A DNA stretch of 64,000 bases, taken from assembly GCA_003220615.1 (NCBI GenBank), contig QHTB01000130.1, positions 1 to 64,000 of the forward strand, written 5' to 3'. Of the stretch, positions 28,300 to 37,650 are shown one piece after another. Below the pieces are notes generated by a model. That model had not been told where the DNA came from and did no database searches. It was given only the letters and a program-made list of their open reading frames with translations. The stretch comes from Candidatus Rokuibacteriota bacterium. Lineage in GTDB: Bacteria; Methylomirabilota; Methylomirabilia; Rokubacteriales; CSP1-6. Within the stretch, counting starts at the first letter, position 1. Every line of letters begins with the position of its first letter. A program made the translations under genes and the position numbers.

Positions 28300-28922
28300 G
28301 CGCGCGCCGCTGTCGCTGCCCGCACGAGCGCGGCGAAATTCTCGAGCAGACGGAGGCCCCAGCGCTGGCTCTTCTCCGGGTGGAACTGGGTGGCGAAGGT
28401 GACGCCACGCTCGATGGCAGCGGCGAAGCGCACACCGTAGTCGCACCACGCCGTGGCGACCCCGTTGACCGCCATCTCGGGGTAATAGGAGTGGACGAAG
28501 TAGAAGTGGGCGCCGTCCGGGATCCCCTCGAACAGCCGCAGCCGCTGGCCGTGCTCGACTCGATTCCAGCCCATGTGCGGAACCTTCCGACCGGCCGCGA
28601 ACCGGCGCACGACGCCGGACAGCACGTCGAGGCCCCGGCCCTCGCCGAACTCCTCGCTGCGCGAGAAGAGCAGCTGATAGCCGAGGCAGATGCCGAGAAA
28701 CGGGCGGCGGCCGTCGAGCGCGCGACGCAGCGACGGCGTCAGGCCAAGACGGTCGAGATTGGACATCGCATCGTGAAACGCGCCGTCGCCGGGAAGGACC
28801 ACGGCATCGGCGTCGTCCACCGCCTTCGCGTCCTGGGTCACGACGGCGTCCATGCCGACCCGTTCGAAGGCCTTCTCGACCGAGCCGAGATTGCCTCGGC
28901 CGTAATCGACGATGGCGATCAC
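28296..28922 (-). CDS. hisH: Imidazole glycerol phosphate synthase, glutamine amidotransferase subunit
   Basis: Class I glutaminase that supplies ammonia to HisF. The 208 residues contain the nucleophile Cys79 in FLGICLGYQ and the His-Glu pair in QFHPEKS. It starts IAIVDYGRGNLGSV, typical of the family. It overlaps hisB upstream (ATGA) and hisA downstream (GTGA), so synthase subunits are translated from one coupled message. Confidence 0.97.
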   Translation of the reverse strand: MIAIVDYGRGNLGSVEKAFERVGMDAVVTQDAKAVDDADAVVLPGDGAFHDAMSNLDRLGLTPSLRRALDGRRPFLGICLGYQLLFSRSEEFGEGRGLDVLSGVVRRFAAGRKVPHMGWNRVEHGQRLRLFEGIPDGAHFYFVHSYYPEMAVNGVATAWCDYGVRFAAAIERGVTFATQFHPEKSQRWGLRLLENFAALVRAATAARA

Positions 28923-29524
28923 AGCGTGCCTTTGGTCGAGGGCAGGATTCCGGCGATGCGCGGGTTGAGTCGTGTCGCCTCGGCCAGCGCCCGCCCGACC
29001 GCCTTGAAGACGGCCTCGGTGACGTGGTGCAAGTTGTGGCCGTAGTGCATCGTCACGTGGAGCGTGATCTCGGCGTTGAACGCGAAGGCGCGAAAGAATT
29101 CCTGCAGCATGTCGAGATCGAAGTTCGACACGCGCGCTCGCGCCACCGGCACGTTGAAGACCAGGAAGGGCCGGCCCGAGATGTCGACGGCGGCTTGCAC
29201 GAGCGCCTCGTCCATCGGCACGAAGGCCGTGCCGTAGCGCACGATGCCGCGCTTGTCGCCGAGGGCCTGCTTGAGCGCCTGGCCCAGCACGATCCCGACG
29301 TCCTCCACGGTGTGGTGGATGTCGACCTCGACGTCGCCGCTTGCCTCTACGCTGAGGTCGATCAGGCCGTGCTTGGCCCAGGCTTCCAGCATGTGGCTGA
29401 AGAACGGAATGGGCGTCCGCACCTTGACCGCGCCGGTGCCGTCGAGGTTGAGCTGGAGCCCGACTTCCGTCTCCTTCGTCTTCCGCTCGACGCGCCCCTG
29501 TCGGCCTTCGTCCTGGCGACTCAT
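28919..29524 (-). CDS. hisB: Imidazoleglycerol-phosphate dehydratase
   Basis: Manganese-dependent dehydration of IGP to imidazole acetol phosphate. The 201 residues are the single-domain type, without the histidinol-phosphatase domain found in E. coli HisB. Metal ligands are visible in VDIHHTVEDVGI and in MHYGHNLHHVTEAVFK. A charged N-terminal run (MSRQDEGRQGRVERKTKETEV) precedes the core. It overlaps hisD and hisH by ATGA. Confidence 0.96.
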   Translation of the reverse strand: MSRQDEGRQGRVERKTKETEVGLQLNLDGTGAVKVRTPIPFFSHMLEAWAKHGLIDLSVEASGDVEVDIHHTVEDVGIVLGQALKQALGDKRGIVRYGTAFVPMDEALVQAAVDISGRPFLVFNVPVARARVSNFDLDMLQEFFRAFAFNAEITLHVTMHYGHNLHHVTEAVFKAVGRALAEATRLNPRIAGILPSTKGTL

Positions 29525-30840
29525 GGCCCTTTCCCTCCGGCCTTCGGGTTGACCCGCACTTCCGCCGCCGCTCCGTGCCCGGCGAGGCCTTCGATCCGCG
29601 TCAATGCGCGCAGGTGCGGCAGCGCCGCCTGGAGTCCACCGGCGGCGTACTCGATGACGCTCGTCCGCGTCACGAAATCCTCGGTGCCCAGCGGCGAAGA
29701 GAACCGCGCGGTCCCCGCCGTCGGCAGCACGTGGCTCGGCCCGGCCACGTAGTCCCCGACGACCTCCGGCGTCTGACCGCCGACGAACACGGCGCCAGCG
29801 TGGCGGATGCGGCCGAGCAACGCTTGCGGGACACGGACCAGCAATTCGAGGTGCTCGGGCGCGAGACGGTTCGCCAGGTCGGCGGCGTCATCGAGTGAAC
29901 GGACGCGCACGAGGGCACCGTTCTGCGCCAGCGCCTCGGCGGCGATGGTGCGGCGGGGCAGACGCTCGAGCTGATCAGTGAGCGCCGTCTGTACGCGTCC
30001 TGGAAGCTCGGCGTCGTCAGTGATCAAGACGGCCCGCGCCATCGGATCGTGCTCGGCCTGCGCGAGGAGATCGGCGGCGATCCAGGCCGGATCGGCCATC
30101 GCGTCGGCGACGACGACGACCTCGCTCGGCCCCGCCACCATGTCGATCCCGACGTCACCAAAGACGCGGCTCTTGGCGAGCGCGACGTACACGTTGCCGG
30201 GGCCGACGATCTTGTCGACGCGGTGGATCGTCGAGGTCCCGTAGGCCAGGGCTCCGATCGCCTGGGCGCCGCCGATCTTCCAGCCTTCCGTCACACCCGC
30301 CATGCGAGCAGCCGCAAGGACCGTTGGATCGACACGGCCGTCACGCCCGGGCGGAGTGACCAGGACGATGTCGCGAACGCCGGCGACACGTGCCGGCACC
30401 GCCGTCATGAGCACCGTGGACGGGTAGGACGCGCGACCACCCGGGATGTAGACGCCGACACGGTCGAGCGGACGGATCTCCTGTCCCAGTACGGAGCCGT
30501 GCTCGTCGGTGATCCTCCACGATTTCGGCAGCGCGGCAGCGTGATAGCGCTCGATGCGCTCAGCCGCGTAGGCGAGGGCGGCCTTCACATCGCTGGCCAG
30601 CGCGCGATCGGCAGCGTCCCACTCGGCCGGCGCGATCGCGAGCGCTGACGCGGACGGCGCCGCGTGGCCGTCGAAGCGCTCGGTGTACTCGAGCACGGCG
30701 GCGTCGCCGCGTGCACGCACGTCGGCCAGAATCTCGTCCACGACGCGCTGGATCGAGGGATCGAGGGCGGCCGGCGGCCGGGCCAGTCGCCTGACGACCT
30801 CGTCGGCGCCGAGCTCACGCGCGTCCAGTGTCCGGATCAT
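29521..30840 (-). CDS. hisD: Histidinol dehydrogenase
   Basis: Last two oxidation steps to histidine, zinc and NAD dependent. From the ATG at 30840 the protein has 439 residues, with VGVYIPGGRASYPSTVLM, IVGPGNVYVALAK and the zinc/catalytic segment AGPSEVVVVAD. The frame is open far upstream through hisG but those residues are not HisD. The ATG overlaps the hisG stop as ATGA. Confidence 0.96.
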   Translation of the reverse strand: MIRTLDARELGADEVVRRLARPPAALDPSIQRVVDEILADVRARGDAAVLEYTERFDGHAAPSASALAIAPAEWDAADRALASDVKAALAYAAERIERYHAAALPKSWRITDEHGSVLGQEIRPLDRVGVYIPGGRASYPSTVLMTAVPARVAGVRDIVLVTPPGRDGRVDPTVLAAARMAGVTEGWKIGGAQAIGALAYGTSTIHRVDKIVGPGNVYVALAKSRVFGDVGIDMVAGPSEVVVVADAMADPAWIAADLLAQAEHDPMARAVLITDDAELPGRVQTALTDQLERLPRRTIAAEALAQNGALVRVRSLDDAADLANRLAPEHLELLVRVPQALLGRIRHAGAVFVGGQTPEVVGDYVAGPSHVLPTAGTARFSSPLGTEDFVTRTSVIEYAAGGLQAALPHLRALTRIEGLAGHGAAAEVRVNPKAGGKGP

Positions 30841-31532
30841 TGTAACGGGGTCCGTGAGGCCGGTTCGGTCCGCAGGTGGCCTGTTCGAGGTGGCCGTGGC
30901 TGCGTTCGGCTTGCCAATTGATCGATAAAGTTCGTGATTTCCGAGTACTCCGTCTTCATGGAGGCCCGGTTGACGATCAACCGCGCCGTCGAGCGCGCGA
31001 TCTCTGCGACCTCGACGAGGCCGTTGGCCCTCAGCGTCTCCCCCGTCTGGACGAGATCGACGATGCGCTCGGCCAGCCCGACCAGCGGCGCCAGCTCGAT
31101 CGAGCCGTCCAGACGCACGATCTCCACCTGGATGCCGCGCTCGGAGAAGTACCGCTCCGTCATCCGGGCGTACTTCGTGGCGACGCGGACCCACGACCAC
31201 TTGGATGGATCGTCGCGCTCCCACAACTCCCGCGGCTCGGCGACGACGAGCCGGCAGACTCCGAAGCCGAGATCGAGCGGCTCGTAGACGTCCGGCTCCT
31301 GCTCCAGCAGGATGTCCTTGCCGACGATCCCGAGGTCGGCGGCGCCATACGTCACGTAGGCGGGAACGTCGGCCGGCTTGAGGAAGAGCAGGCGGAGTCC
31401 GCGCTGCGGGTCGGTGAAGATCAGCCGGCGGGAATCGGCGTCGATGCCGTCCACGCCGATATCGCGCAGGAGGCCCAGCGCGCCGTCGAGCAGACGGCCC
31501 TTGGGAAGCGCCAGCGTGAGCCGCTCGCTCAC
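30837..31532 (-). CDS. hisG: ATP phosphoribosyltransferase, short form
   Basis: First, committed step of histidine synthesis. The 231 residues start [18 protein letters not shown] and include [13 protein letters not shown] and the PRPP-binding [15 protein letters not shown]. This is the short form, which lacks the regulatory ACT-like domain and normally works with HisZ; no hisZ is seen in the window. The last 25 or so residues (after NFIDQL) are an unusual Pro/Arg/Thr-rich tail whose DNA resembles the hisF insertion. The start is a GTG with GTGA overlap to murA. Confidence 0.95.
   Translation of the reverse strand: MSERLTLALPKGRLLDGALGLLRDIGVDGIDADSRRLIFTDPQRGLRLLFLKPADVPAYVTYGAADLGIVGKDILLEQEPDVYEPLDLGFGVCRLVVAEPRELWERDDPSKWSWVRVATKYARMTERYFSERGIQVEIVRLDGSIELAPLVGLAERIVDLVQTGETLRANGLVEVAEIARSTARLIVNRASMKTEYSEITNFIDQLASRTQPRPPRTGHLRTEPASRTPLQ
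30858..30915 (-). repeat. Small repeat in the 3' end of hisG (copy B)
   Basis: Shares the 13-base and 10-base identical blocks of copy A (at 30880 and 30897) with about 42 of 54 aligned bases matching. The ends CGCAG/CTGCG are inverted and can pair. It codes for the C-terminal tail of HisG just before the hisD start, and a GGTGGCC direct repeat flanks the TGTTCGA centre. Confidence 0.5.
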
Positions 31533-32782
31533 GTTCGCCGCTCGATGCGCGCGCCGAGGTTCGCCAGCTTGGTCTCCATCCGCTCGTAACCCCGGTCGAG
31601 GTGATAGACGCGGGCGACTTCCGTCCGACCGCGTGCGGCCAACCCCGCCAGGACCAGCGCGGCGGAGGCACGGAGGTCCGACGCCATCACCTGGGCTCCC
31701 TGGTAGTGACGGACGCCTCGGATGGTCGCCGTGGAGCCCTCGGTCTCGATGCGGGCGCCCAGCCGCACGAGCTCGGCCGCGTGCATGAACCGGTTTTCGA
31801 AGATCGTCTCGGTCACGCGCGACTGTCCGTCGGCGAGCCCGAGCAACGTCATGAGCTGGGCCTGCATGTCGGTCGCGAACCCGGGGAACGGGCTCGTGAC
31901 GACGTCGGTCGGGCGAGGCCGCTCGGGCCCGCGCACGCGCACCCACGTCGAGCCGACCTCGATGCCCACGCCGCACTCCTCGAGCTTGGCGAGCACGGCT
32001 CCGAGGTGGTCGGGCACGAGATCGCTCACCGTCACGTCACCGCGGGTGATGGCGCCGGCGACGATCAGGGTGCCGGCCTCGATCCGGTCGGGAACGATCC
32101 GGTGCGTGGCGCCGGCCAGCGTCGGCACGCCCTCGATCTCGATCCGCGAGGTACCGGCGCCGTCGATGCGTCCTCCCATCGCGTTGAGGCACGCGGCGAG
32201 ATCCGACACCTCGGGCTCGCGCGCGGCATTCTCGATGACCGTCGTGCCCTGAGCGAGCGTTGCCGCCATCATGAGGTTCTCGGTGCCCGTCACGGTCACC
32301 ATGTCGAGGGTGATCGACGCGCCGCGAAGCCGGCTGGCTCGGGCGACGACGTAGCCGTTCTCGATCGCGATCTCCGCACCGAGCTTGGCCAGGCCCTTCA
32401 GGTGCTGATCGATGGGGCGCACGCCGATCGCGCATCCGCCGGGCAGCGCGACGCGCGCCGAGCCGTGACGGGCGACGAGCGGGCCGAGCACGAGGACCGA
32501 GGCGCGCATGGTCGACACGAGCTCGTACGCCGCCTCGTCCTTCAGCACTCGCGCGACGCGGACGCTGGCGCGAGCGTCGTTGCGGTCGATGGTCGCGCCC
32601 AACGTTTGCAGCAGGCGAATCATCGTGCGGACGTCCTGCAAATCGGGGAGGTTGGGAAAGACGAGCGGCTCGGCCGTCAGCAGCGCGGCCGCCAGCGCCG
32701 GCAGCGCCGCGTTCTTCGCCGCGCTGACCTTGACGGTGCCCCTCAGCGGAATGCCGCCCTCGATCTCGAGTCGTGCCGGCAT
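31529..32782 (-). CDS. murA: UDP-N-acetylglucosamine 1-carboxyvinyltransferase
   Basis: First committed step of peptidoglycan synthesis: transfers enolpyruvyl from PEP to UDP-GlcNAc. The 417 residues have the EPSP-synthase double fold, the N-terminal [14 protein letters not shown] and the loop [16 protein letters not shown]. The cysteine that fosfomycin alkylates (C115 in E. coli) is present, so the enzyme should be of the sensitive type (inference). It lies 3 bases after prmC and overlaps hisG, an arrangement that places cell-wall and histidine genes in one message. Confidence 0.97.
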   Translation of the reverse strand: MPARLEIEGGIPLRGTVKVSAAKNAALPALAAALLTAEPLVFPNLPDLQDVRTMIRLLQTLGATIDRNDARASVRVARVLKDEAAYELVSTMRASVLVLGPLVARHGSARVALPGGCAIGVRPIDQHLKGLAKLGAEIAIENGYVVARASRLRGASITLDMVTVTGTENLMMAATLAQGTTVIENAAREPEVSDLAACLNAMGGRIDGAGTSRIEIEGVPTLAGATHRIVPDRIEAGTLIVAGAITRGDVTVSDLVPDHLGAVLAKLEECGVGIEVGSTWVRVRGPERPRPTDVVTSPFPGFATDMQAQLMTLLGLADGQSRVTETIFENRFMHAAELVRLGARIETEGSTATIRGVRHYQGAQVMASDLRASAALVLAGLAARGRTEVARVYHLDRGYERMETKLANLGARIERRT

Positions 32783-32785
32783 AGC

Positions 32786-33679
32786 TCACCCCCTGCCGTC
32801 GTCAATCGACGGCAAAAATGCCGCAATGAATCGCTCGATCCCGACCAAATCGCACCGCGTCGAAATATTCGAGAGTCCTGCCGCGCGCATGAGGCCAGCC
32901 GTCTCGGGAATCTGATCGCCACCGGCGGTCTCGAGGACGAGCGCACCGCCCGGCGCGAGCCAGCGCGGGGCTTGGGCGACGAGCGAGCGGATCACGCTCA
33001 GACCGTCGGGTCCGCCATCGAGGGCGACCCATGGCTCGTGGTCGACGACTTCAGGGGCCAGGCCGGCCAACACCGGCGCAGGCAGGTAGGGCAAGTTCGC
33101 GACGACGAGATCGGCGCGCCAGGCCCCGAGACCGGACAGCAGGTGGCCTTCCCTCACGGTGACGCGACCGCTCAGCCCGAGGCCCACCACGTTTCGACGC
33201 GCAATCTCAACGGCGGCGGGCGAGGCGTCGATGGCAACCACGTCGACGTCTGTTCGGGCCAAGGCCAGCGCGCACGCGACACATCCCGAGCCGGTCCCCA
33301 CGTCGATGGCGAGTCGCCTGCGAGCGCCGGCGCGTGGCAGCAGAGACAGCGTCCACTCGACCAGCATCTCAGTCTCGGGACGAGGGACAAGGACGTCCGG
33401 CGTCACCGTGAATCGAAGCCCGCAGAACTCCTCCCAGCCGAGGATGTGCTGGAGCGGCTCGCGTCGCTCGCGGCGCGTCACCGCGGCGTCGTAGCGAGCG
33501 GCAAGCGCCGGGGTCAGCTCCTCATCGAGATTCGCCGCGAGCGCAGCCCGACCGACTCCGAGGAGCCCGGCCATCAGCCACTCGGCGTCCACGCGAGCGG
33601 TGTCCACGCCGGCGTCCCTGAGCCGGGTCGTGGCCGCCTCGATGGCGGCACGCGTGGACGCGATCGTCACGGCGCTCAC
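32786..33679 (-). CDS. prmC: Peptide chain release factor N5-glutamine methyltransferase
   Basis: Methylates the Gln of the GGQ motif in release factors, raising termination efficiency. The 297 residues include an N-terminal helical domain, the SAM motif [15 protein letters not shown] and the substrate motif NLPYLP (NPPY in E. coli; NLPY is a frequent variant). It follows prfA, its substrate gene, with a GTGA overlap. Confidence 0.93.
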   Translation of the reverse strand: MSAVTIASTRAAIEAATTRLRDAGVDTARVDAEWLMAGLLGVGRAALAANLDEELTPALAARYDAAVTRRERREPLQHILGWEEFCGLRFTVTPDVLVPRPETEMLVEWTLSLLPRAGARRRLAIDVGTGSGCVACALALARTDVDVVAIDASPAAVEIARRNVVGLGLSGRVTVREGHLLSGLGAWRADLVVANLPYLPAPVLAGLAPEVVDHEPWVALDGGPDGLSVIRSLVAQAPRWLAPGGALVLETAGGDQIPETAGLMRAAGLSNISTRCDLVGIERFIAAFLPSIDDGRG

Positions 33680-34749
33680 TGGGCGACCCGCTCCAGACGC
33701 TCGGCCTGCTCCGCGGCGGCCAGCGCCTCGATCACCTCGTCGATGTCCCCTTCGAGCACCTCGGGCAATCGATGCAGGGTGACGCCGACGCGATGATCGG
33801 TCACGCGGTTCTGGGCGAAGTTGTACGTGCGGATGCGTTCGCTGCGCTCGCCGGTGCCCACCTGGCTGCGCCGGTCGGCGGCGATTGCGGCCTGTTGCTC
33901 CTCCTGGGCGCGCTCGAGGAGGCGGGCCTTCAGGACCCGCAGCGCCTTCGCGCGGTTCTTGAGCTGAGAGCGCTCGTCCTGGCAGGTCACCACGAGGCCG
34001 GTGGGAATGTGCGTGATGCGGACCGCCGAGTCGGTCGTGTTCACGCCCTGGCCACCCGGGCCGGAGGAGCGATAGACGTCCACGCGGATGTCCTTCTCCT
34101 CGACCTTGACGTCCACGTCCGCGGCCTCGGGGAGCACCGCCACCGTGACCGTCGAGGTGTGGATACGACCCGCTGATTCCGTGGCGGGAACGCGCTGGAC
34201 GCGATGGACCCCACGCTCGAATTTCAGTCGCCTCCAGGCGCCCTTGCCCTGGACGAAGAGGATGACTTCCTTGTAGCCGCCGACGCCCGTCGTGCTGGCG
34301 TCCATGATCTCGACCTTCCAGCGCTGGCGCTCGGCGTACTTCGTGTACATCCGCAGCAGGTCGCCGGCGAAGAGGCCCGCCTCGTCACCTCCGGCGCCCG
34401 CGCGGATCTCGACGAAGACGTTCTTATCGTCGTTCGGATCGCGCGGCAGGAGCAGGCGCTTGAGATCGCTCTCGAGTGCCGTCTGGCGGGCCGAGAGCTC
34501 ATCGATCTCGAGCTGGGCCAGCTCGGCCAGCTCGCGGTCGCCGCCGTCGGTCAGGAGGTGGCGCGCCTCGCCGAGACGGCGCAGGACTTCGCGGTACTCA
34601 CGGAAGCGGTCGACGATCTCGCTGCTGTCGGCGTGCTCTTTGCGAAGCCGGGCGAACTCCGCCGGCTGACCGTAGATCCTGGGGTCGGCGAGGGCGCGCT
34701 CCAGCTCTTCCGAGCGCTCCTCGATCTGCCGCAACTTGTCAAACAGCAT
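33676..34749 (-). CDS. prfA: Peptide chain release factor 1
   Basis: Reads UAA and UAG stop codons. The 357 residues carry the PAT codon-recognition tripeptide in [10 protein letters not shown] and the catalytic GGQ in [17 protein letters not shown]. Length and order are standard. It lies between rpmE and prmC, the usual rpmE-prfA-prmC arrangement. Confidence 0.97.
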   Translation of the reverse strand: MLFDKLRQIEERSEELERALADPRIYGQPAEFARLRKEHADSSEIVDRFREYREVLRRLGEARHLLTDGGDRELAELAQLEIDELSARQTALESDLKRLLLPRDPNDDKNVFVEIRAGAGGDEAGLFAGDLLRMYTKYAERQRWKVEIMDASTTGVGGYKEVILFVQGKGAWRRLKFERGVHRVQRVPATESAGRIHTSTVTVAVLPEAADVDVKVEEKDIRVDVYRSSGPGGQGVNTTDSAVRITHIPTGLVVTCQDERSQLKNRAKALRVLKARLLERAQEEQQAAIAADRRSQVGTGERSERIRTYNFAQNRVTDHRVGVTLHRLPEVLEGDIDEVIEALAAAEQAERLERVAQ

Positions 34750-34787
34750 CGTGGATCACCCGGCGACGGTCCGGCCCGGCCGGCCGT

Positions 34788-35003
34788 TCAGCTGGCCGTG
34801 ATCGTCTGGCGCTTGTACTTTCGCTGGAACCGCTCGACGCGGCCGGCGGTGTCCATGAACTTCTGCTTGCCCGTGTAGAACGGGTGGCACTTCGAGCAGA
34901 CTTCCACCCGGATGTCGGGCTTCGTCGAGCGAGTCTGGATGACCTCGCCGCACGCGCACGTGATCTTCGTGTCGATGTAATCCGGATGAATGCCAGCCTT
35001 CAC
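34788..35003 (-). CDS. rpmE: 50S ribosomal protein L31, zinc-binding form
   Basis: A 71-residue large-subunit protein starting [21 protein letters not shown]. Cysteines at 16, 18, 36 and 39 mark the zinc-binding (C+) type. The start is the GTG at 35003, preceded by a strong GGGAGGTG; upstream open codons to 35048 carry no family residues. It is the first gene after the rho terminator and is led by a probable extended -10 promoter. Confidence 0.94.
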   Translation of the reverse strand: MKAGIHPDYIDTKITCACGEVIQTRSTKPDIRVEVCSKCHPFYTGKQKFMDTAGRVERFQRKYKRQTITAS

Positions 35004-35027
35004 GGCCCACCTCCCTCGCGAAGCCTG

Positions 35028-35036
35028 AGAATACCA
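35028..35036 (-). promoter_or_regulatory. Probable extended -10 promoter for rpmE-prfA-prmC-murA-his
   Basis: Minus-strand TGGTATTCT (35036-35028) is an extended -10 (TGn plus TATTCT) located about 25 bases before the rpmE start and right after the rho terminator. No convincing -35 is seen. Position between a terminator and a first gene supports it. Confidence 0.45.
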
Positions 35037-35044
35037 GGGCGGGC

Positions 35045-35082
35045 ACAAAAACGCAAAAACTCCCCGGGATTTCAGGGAGTTT
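35045..35082 (-). terminator. Intrinsic terminator downstream of rho
   Basis: On the minus strand an 8-bp perfect stem AAACTCCC/GGGAGTTT (35082-35075 and 35064-35057) with a 10-base loop is followed by TTGCGTTTTTGTG. It sits 26 bases after the rho stop and is the only clear hairpin-plus-T-run terminator I find in the window. Confidence 0.8.
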
Positions 35083-35107
35083 CACGCCACCGGCGGATGC
35101 CGGAGGA

Positions 35108-36436
35108 CTAACCCATCGAGTGCATCGAGGCCAGGAACTCTTTGTTCGTCTTCGTCAGCTTGAGCTTGTCGAGCAGGAGCTCCATCGCTTCGACGGGATT
35201 CAGCTGGGACAGCGCCTTGCGGAGCAGCCACACCTTCTGGAGCTCGTCCTTCTCGAGGAGCAGCTCCTCCTTGCGGGTGCCCGACTGCTCGATGTTGATC
35301 GTGGGGAAGATGCGCTTGTCCATCAACCGCCGGTCGAGGTGGACCTCCATGTTGCCGGTGCCCTTGAACTCCTCGAAGATCACGTCGTCCATCCGGCTGC
35401 CCGTGTCCACGATGGCGGTCGCCATGATCGTGAGCGAGCCGCCCTCCTCGATGTTGCGGGCGGTGGCGAAGAAGCGCCGGGGGCGCTGGAGCGCGTTGGC
35501 GTCGAGGCCGCCCGAGAGCACCTTGCCCGACGACGGGATGATGGCGTTGTGGGCCCGCGCGAACCGCGTGAGCGAGTCGAGCAGGATCACCACGTCGCGC
35601 TTGTGCTCGACGAGGCGCTTGGCCTTCTCGATGGCCATGTCGGCGACCTGGATGTGGCGCTGGGGCGGCTCGTCGAAGGTCGAGGAGATGACCTCGCCCT
35701 TGACGGTCCGCTGCATGTCAGTGACTTCTTCTGGCCGCTCGTCGATGAGCAGCACGATGAGATAGACCTCGGGGTGGTTCGCCGCGATGGCGTGCGCGAT
35801 GGACTGCAGCATCATCGTCTTGCCGGTGCGCGGCGCCGCCACGATCATGCCGCGCTGGCCCTTGCCGATCGGGCAGAGAAGATCCATGACCCGCGTGGTC
35901 AGGTTCTCAGTCGTGTGCTCCAGGCGCAGCCGCTCCATCGGATAGAGCGGCGTGAGGTTGTCGAAGAGGATCTTGTCGCGCGCCGCCTCCGGCGCCTCGA
36001 AGTTGATCGACTCCACTTTGAGCAGCGCGAAATACCGCTCGGAGTCCTTGGGCGGACGGACCTGGCCGGAGATCGTGTCGCCGGTGCGCAGGTCGAAGCG
36101 CCGGATCTGCGAGGGCGAGACGTAGATGTCGTCGGGGCCGGGCAGATAGTTGTAGTCGGGCGCACGCAAGAAGCCGAAGCCGTCGGGAAGGACCTCGAGC
36201 ACGCCCTCGGCGTAGATGAGCCCATCCTTCTCCGCTTGAGACTGGAGGATCTTGAAGATCAGTTCCTGCTTGCGCAGGCCGCCGACGTTCTGGATGTTCA
36301 TCTCGCGGGCAATGCCGTTGAGGTCGGGGATGCTCTTTTCTTTCAGCTCGGAGAGGTTCATCCCTCCGGCGGCAGATTGAGCGGCACTCTCGGCGGTTGG
36401 GTTGCTGCCTTGGCCTCGGTCTCGGCGGGCGCTCAT
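35108..36436 (-). CDS. rho: Transcription termination factor Rho
   Basis: Hexameric RNA helicase that ends transcription. The 442 residues show the N-terminal helical Rho domain ([20 protein letters not shown]), a cold-shock RNA-binding domain ([21 protein letters not shown]), Walker [11 protein letters not shown] and the ATPase core with [16 protein letters not shown] use the ATG at 36436 (GGAG about 8 bases upstream). The ATG at 36361 would also start at the core, but its SD-like GGAGG abuts the codon. A 143-base leader upstream contains a lone TTGACA near 36570 without a good -10. Confidence 0.96.
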   Translation of the reverse strand: MSARRDRGQGSNPTAESAAQSAAGGMNLSELKEKSIPDLNGIAREMNIQNVGGLRKQELIFKILQSQAEKDGLIYAEGVLEVLPDGFGFLRAPDYNYLPGPDDIYVSPSQIRRFDLRTGDTISGQVRPPKDSERYFALLKVESINFEAPEAARDKILFDNLTPLYPMERLRLEHTTENLTTRVMDLLCPIGKGQRGMIVAAPRTGKTMMLQSIAHAIAANHPEVYLIVLLIDERPEEVTDMQRTVKGEVISSTFDEPPQRHIQVADMAIEKAKRLVEHKRDVVILLDSLTRFARAHNAIIPSSGKVLSGGLDANALQRPRRFFATARNIEEGGSLTIMATAIVDTGSRMDDVIFEEFKGTGNMEVHLDRRLMDKRIFPTINIEQSGTRKEELLLEKDELQKVWLLRKALSQLNPVEAMELLLDKLKLTKTNKEFLASMHSMG

Positions 36437-36579
36437 GAGACGGCTCCGGGGGCGGCGTTCGCTGCCGCGTCAGTTAGTGGTTCGCACAGTGACTCGCGTG
36501 TATCAAGCAGGGCGTTGCGGGGTTGGACTGCTAACAGCACGGTCATGCTCTCACCCGGATCCAAGGATGTCAACGTTTT

Positions 36580-37650
36580 TCACATCCGCACCTCGATGAT
36601 GGCTCGTTCCTTCATCTCCTTGATCCAGGCCTCCATCCTCGCCTCGTACTTCTCACGGTAGAGGATCTCTTTGACCTGCTGCCGAACCCGCTGGAGGCCC
36701 TCACCCTCGAGCATGTCCTTCGACTCCAGCCGGAAGACGTGCCAGCCCAGGGACGACGGGAACGGCTGCGAGACTTCGCCCGGTTTCAAGGCGAGAATGC
36801 GGACCTCGATCTCCTGGGCGAGCTCGCCCCGTTTCAGGGTACCGAGATCGCCCCCGTCCTTGGCGCTGGCGTCTCCGGAGTTGTGGCGGGCCAGCTCGGC
36901 GAAGTCCGCGCCCTCCAGGATCTGGGCGCGGATGACGTCGGCGCGAATGCGGGCCGCTTCCAGGTCGGCATCCGTGGTGCCGGCGGGCACGATGAGGATG
37001 TGGCGCGCGTGGTAGCCGAGGCCGGCCTCGAGCTTCTCGCGGTTGTCGGCGATGTAGCGATCGATCTCCGGCTCGGTCACCGAGATCCGGAGTGAAACCT
37101 TGCGGCGCATCACCTTCTGGACGAGCAGCGAGTCGCGAATGCGCTTCTTCACCGTGTCGTAGGAGAGCCCCTGCGACTTCACGAGGGCCTCCAGCTCTTC
37201 CGGCGTCTTGGCGCCGAAGCGCTTCATGCGGTCGGCCAGCTCTTCGTTGAGCTCGGCGTCCTCGACCGTGATCTTCTCGCGCCCGGCTTCCTGGATCTGC
37301 AGCCGCGAGTCGATGAGGCGCCCCAGGAACTGCTTCTGCAGCTCCTCGTCGGACGCGCTGACCCGGTCGCGATTTTCCTGGCGGAAGATGGCGATGTTCT
37401 CCTGCAGCTCACCGAGCGTGATGGCGTCGTTGTTCACGACGGCGACCACGCGGTCGGCCACGTCCTCGCTCTCCGGCGGGCGCGGCTTCGTCACCACGGG
37501 GGCTCGTGTGGCCGCCGGCGCGGGCGGAGGTGGCTGCGCAACCATGGGCTCGCCCTTTTTCTTGCCGAGGTAGGGGACCCATCCCGGCATGGGCATGGCG
37601 CAGCCGCCGACGGCGAGGGCCAGCACGGCGGCCACGAAGCGCGCCCTCAT
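36580..37650 (-). CDS. SurA-like peptidyl-prolyl isomerase lipoprotein
   Basis: Predicted periplasmic foldase for outer-membrane proteins. From the ATG at 37650 the 356 residues begin [19 protein letters not shown], a lipoprotein signal with lipobox VGGC. A Pro-rich linker follows, then a SurA N-terminal-like domain (VADRVVAVVNNDAITLGELQENIA) and one parvulin PPIC domain (YHARHILIVPAG to LGWHVFRLES). SurA itself usually has two parvulin domains and no lipid anchor, so the closer match is a single-parvulin SurA/PrsA relative. It overlaps mfd by ATGA. Confidence 0.88.
   Translation of the reverse strand: MRARFVAAVLALAVGGCAMPMPGWVPYLGKKKGEPMVAQPPPPAPAATRAPVVTKPRPPESEDVADRVVAVVNNDAITLGELQENIAIFRQENRDRVSASDEELQKQFLGRLIDSRLQIQEAGREKITVEDAELNEELADRMKRFGAKTPEELEALVKSQGLSYDTVKKRIRDSLLVQKVMRRKVSLRISVTEPEIDRYIADNREKLEAGLGYHARHILIVPAGTTDADLEAARIRADVIRAQILEGADFAELARHNSGDASAKDGGDLGTLKRGELAQEIEVRILALKPGEVSQPFPSSLGWHVFRLESKDMLEGEGLQRVRQQVKEILYREKYEARMEAWIKEMKERAIIEVRM

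Noticed and set aside
36437-36579. Promoter for rho near 36570 (TTGACA)
   Set aside because: The -35 is perfect but no acceptable -10 is found at 16-18 bases, so I leave it as an unsupported element.
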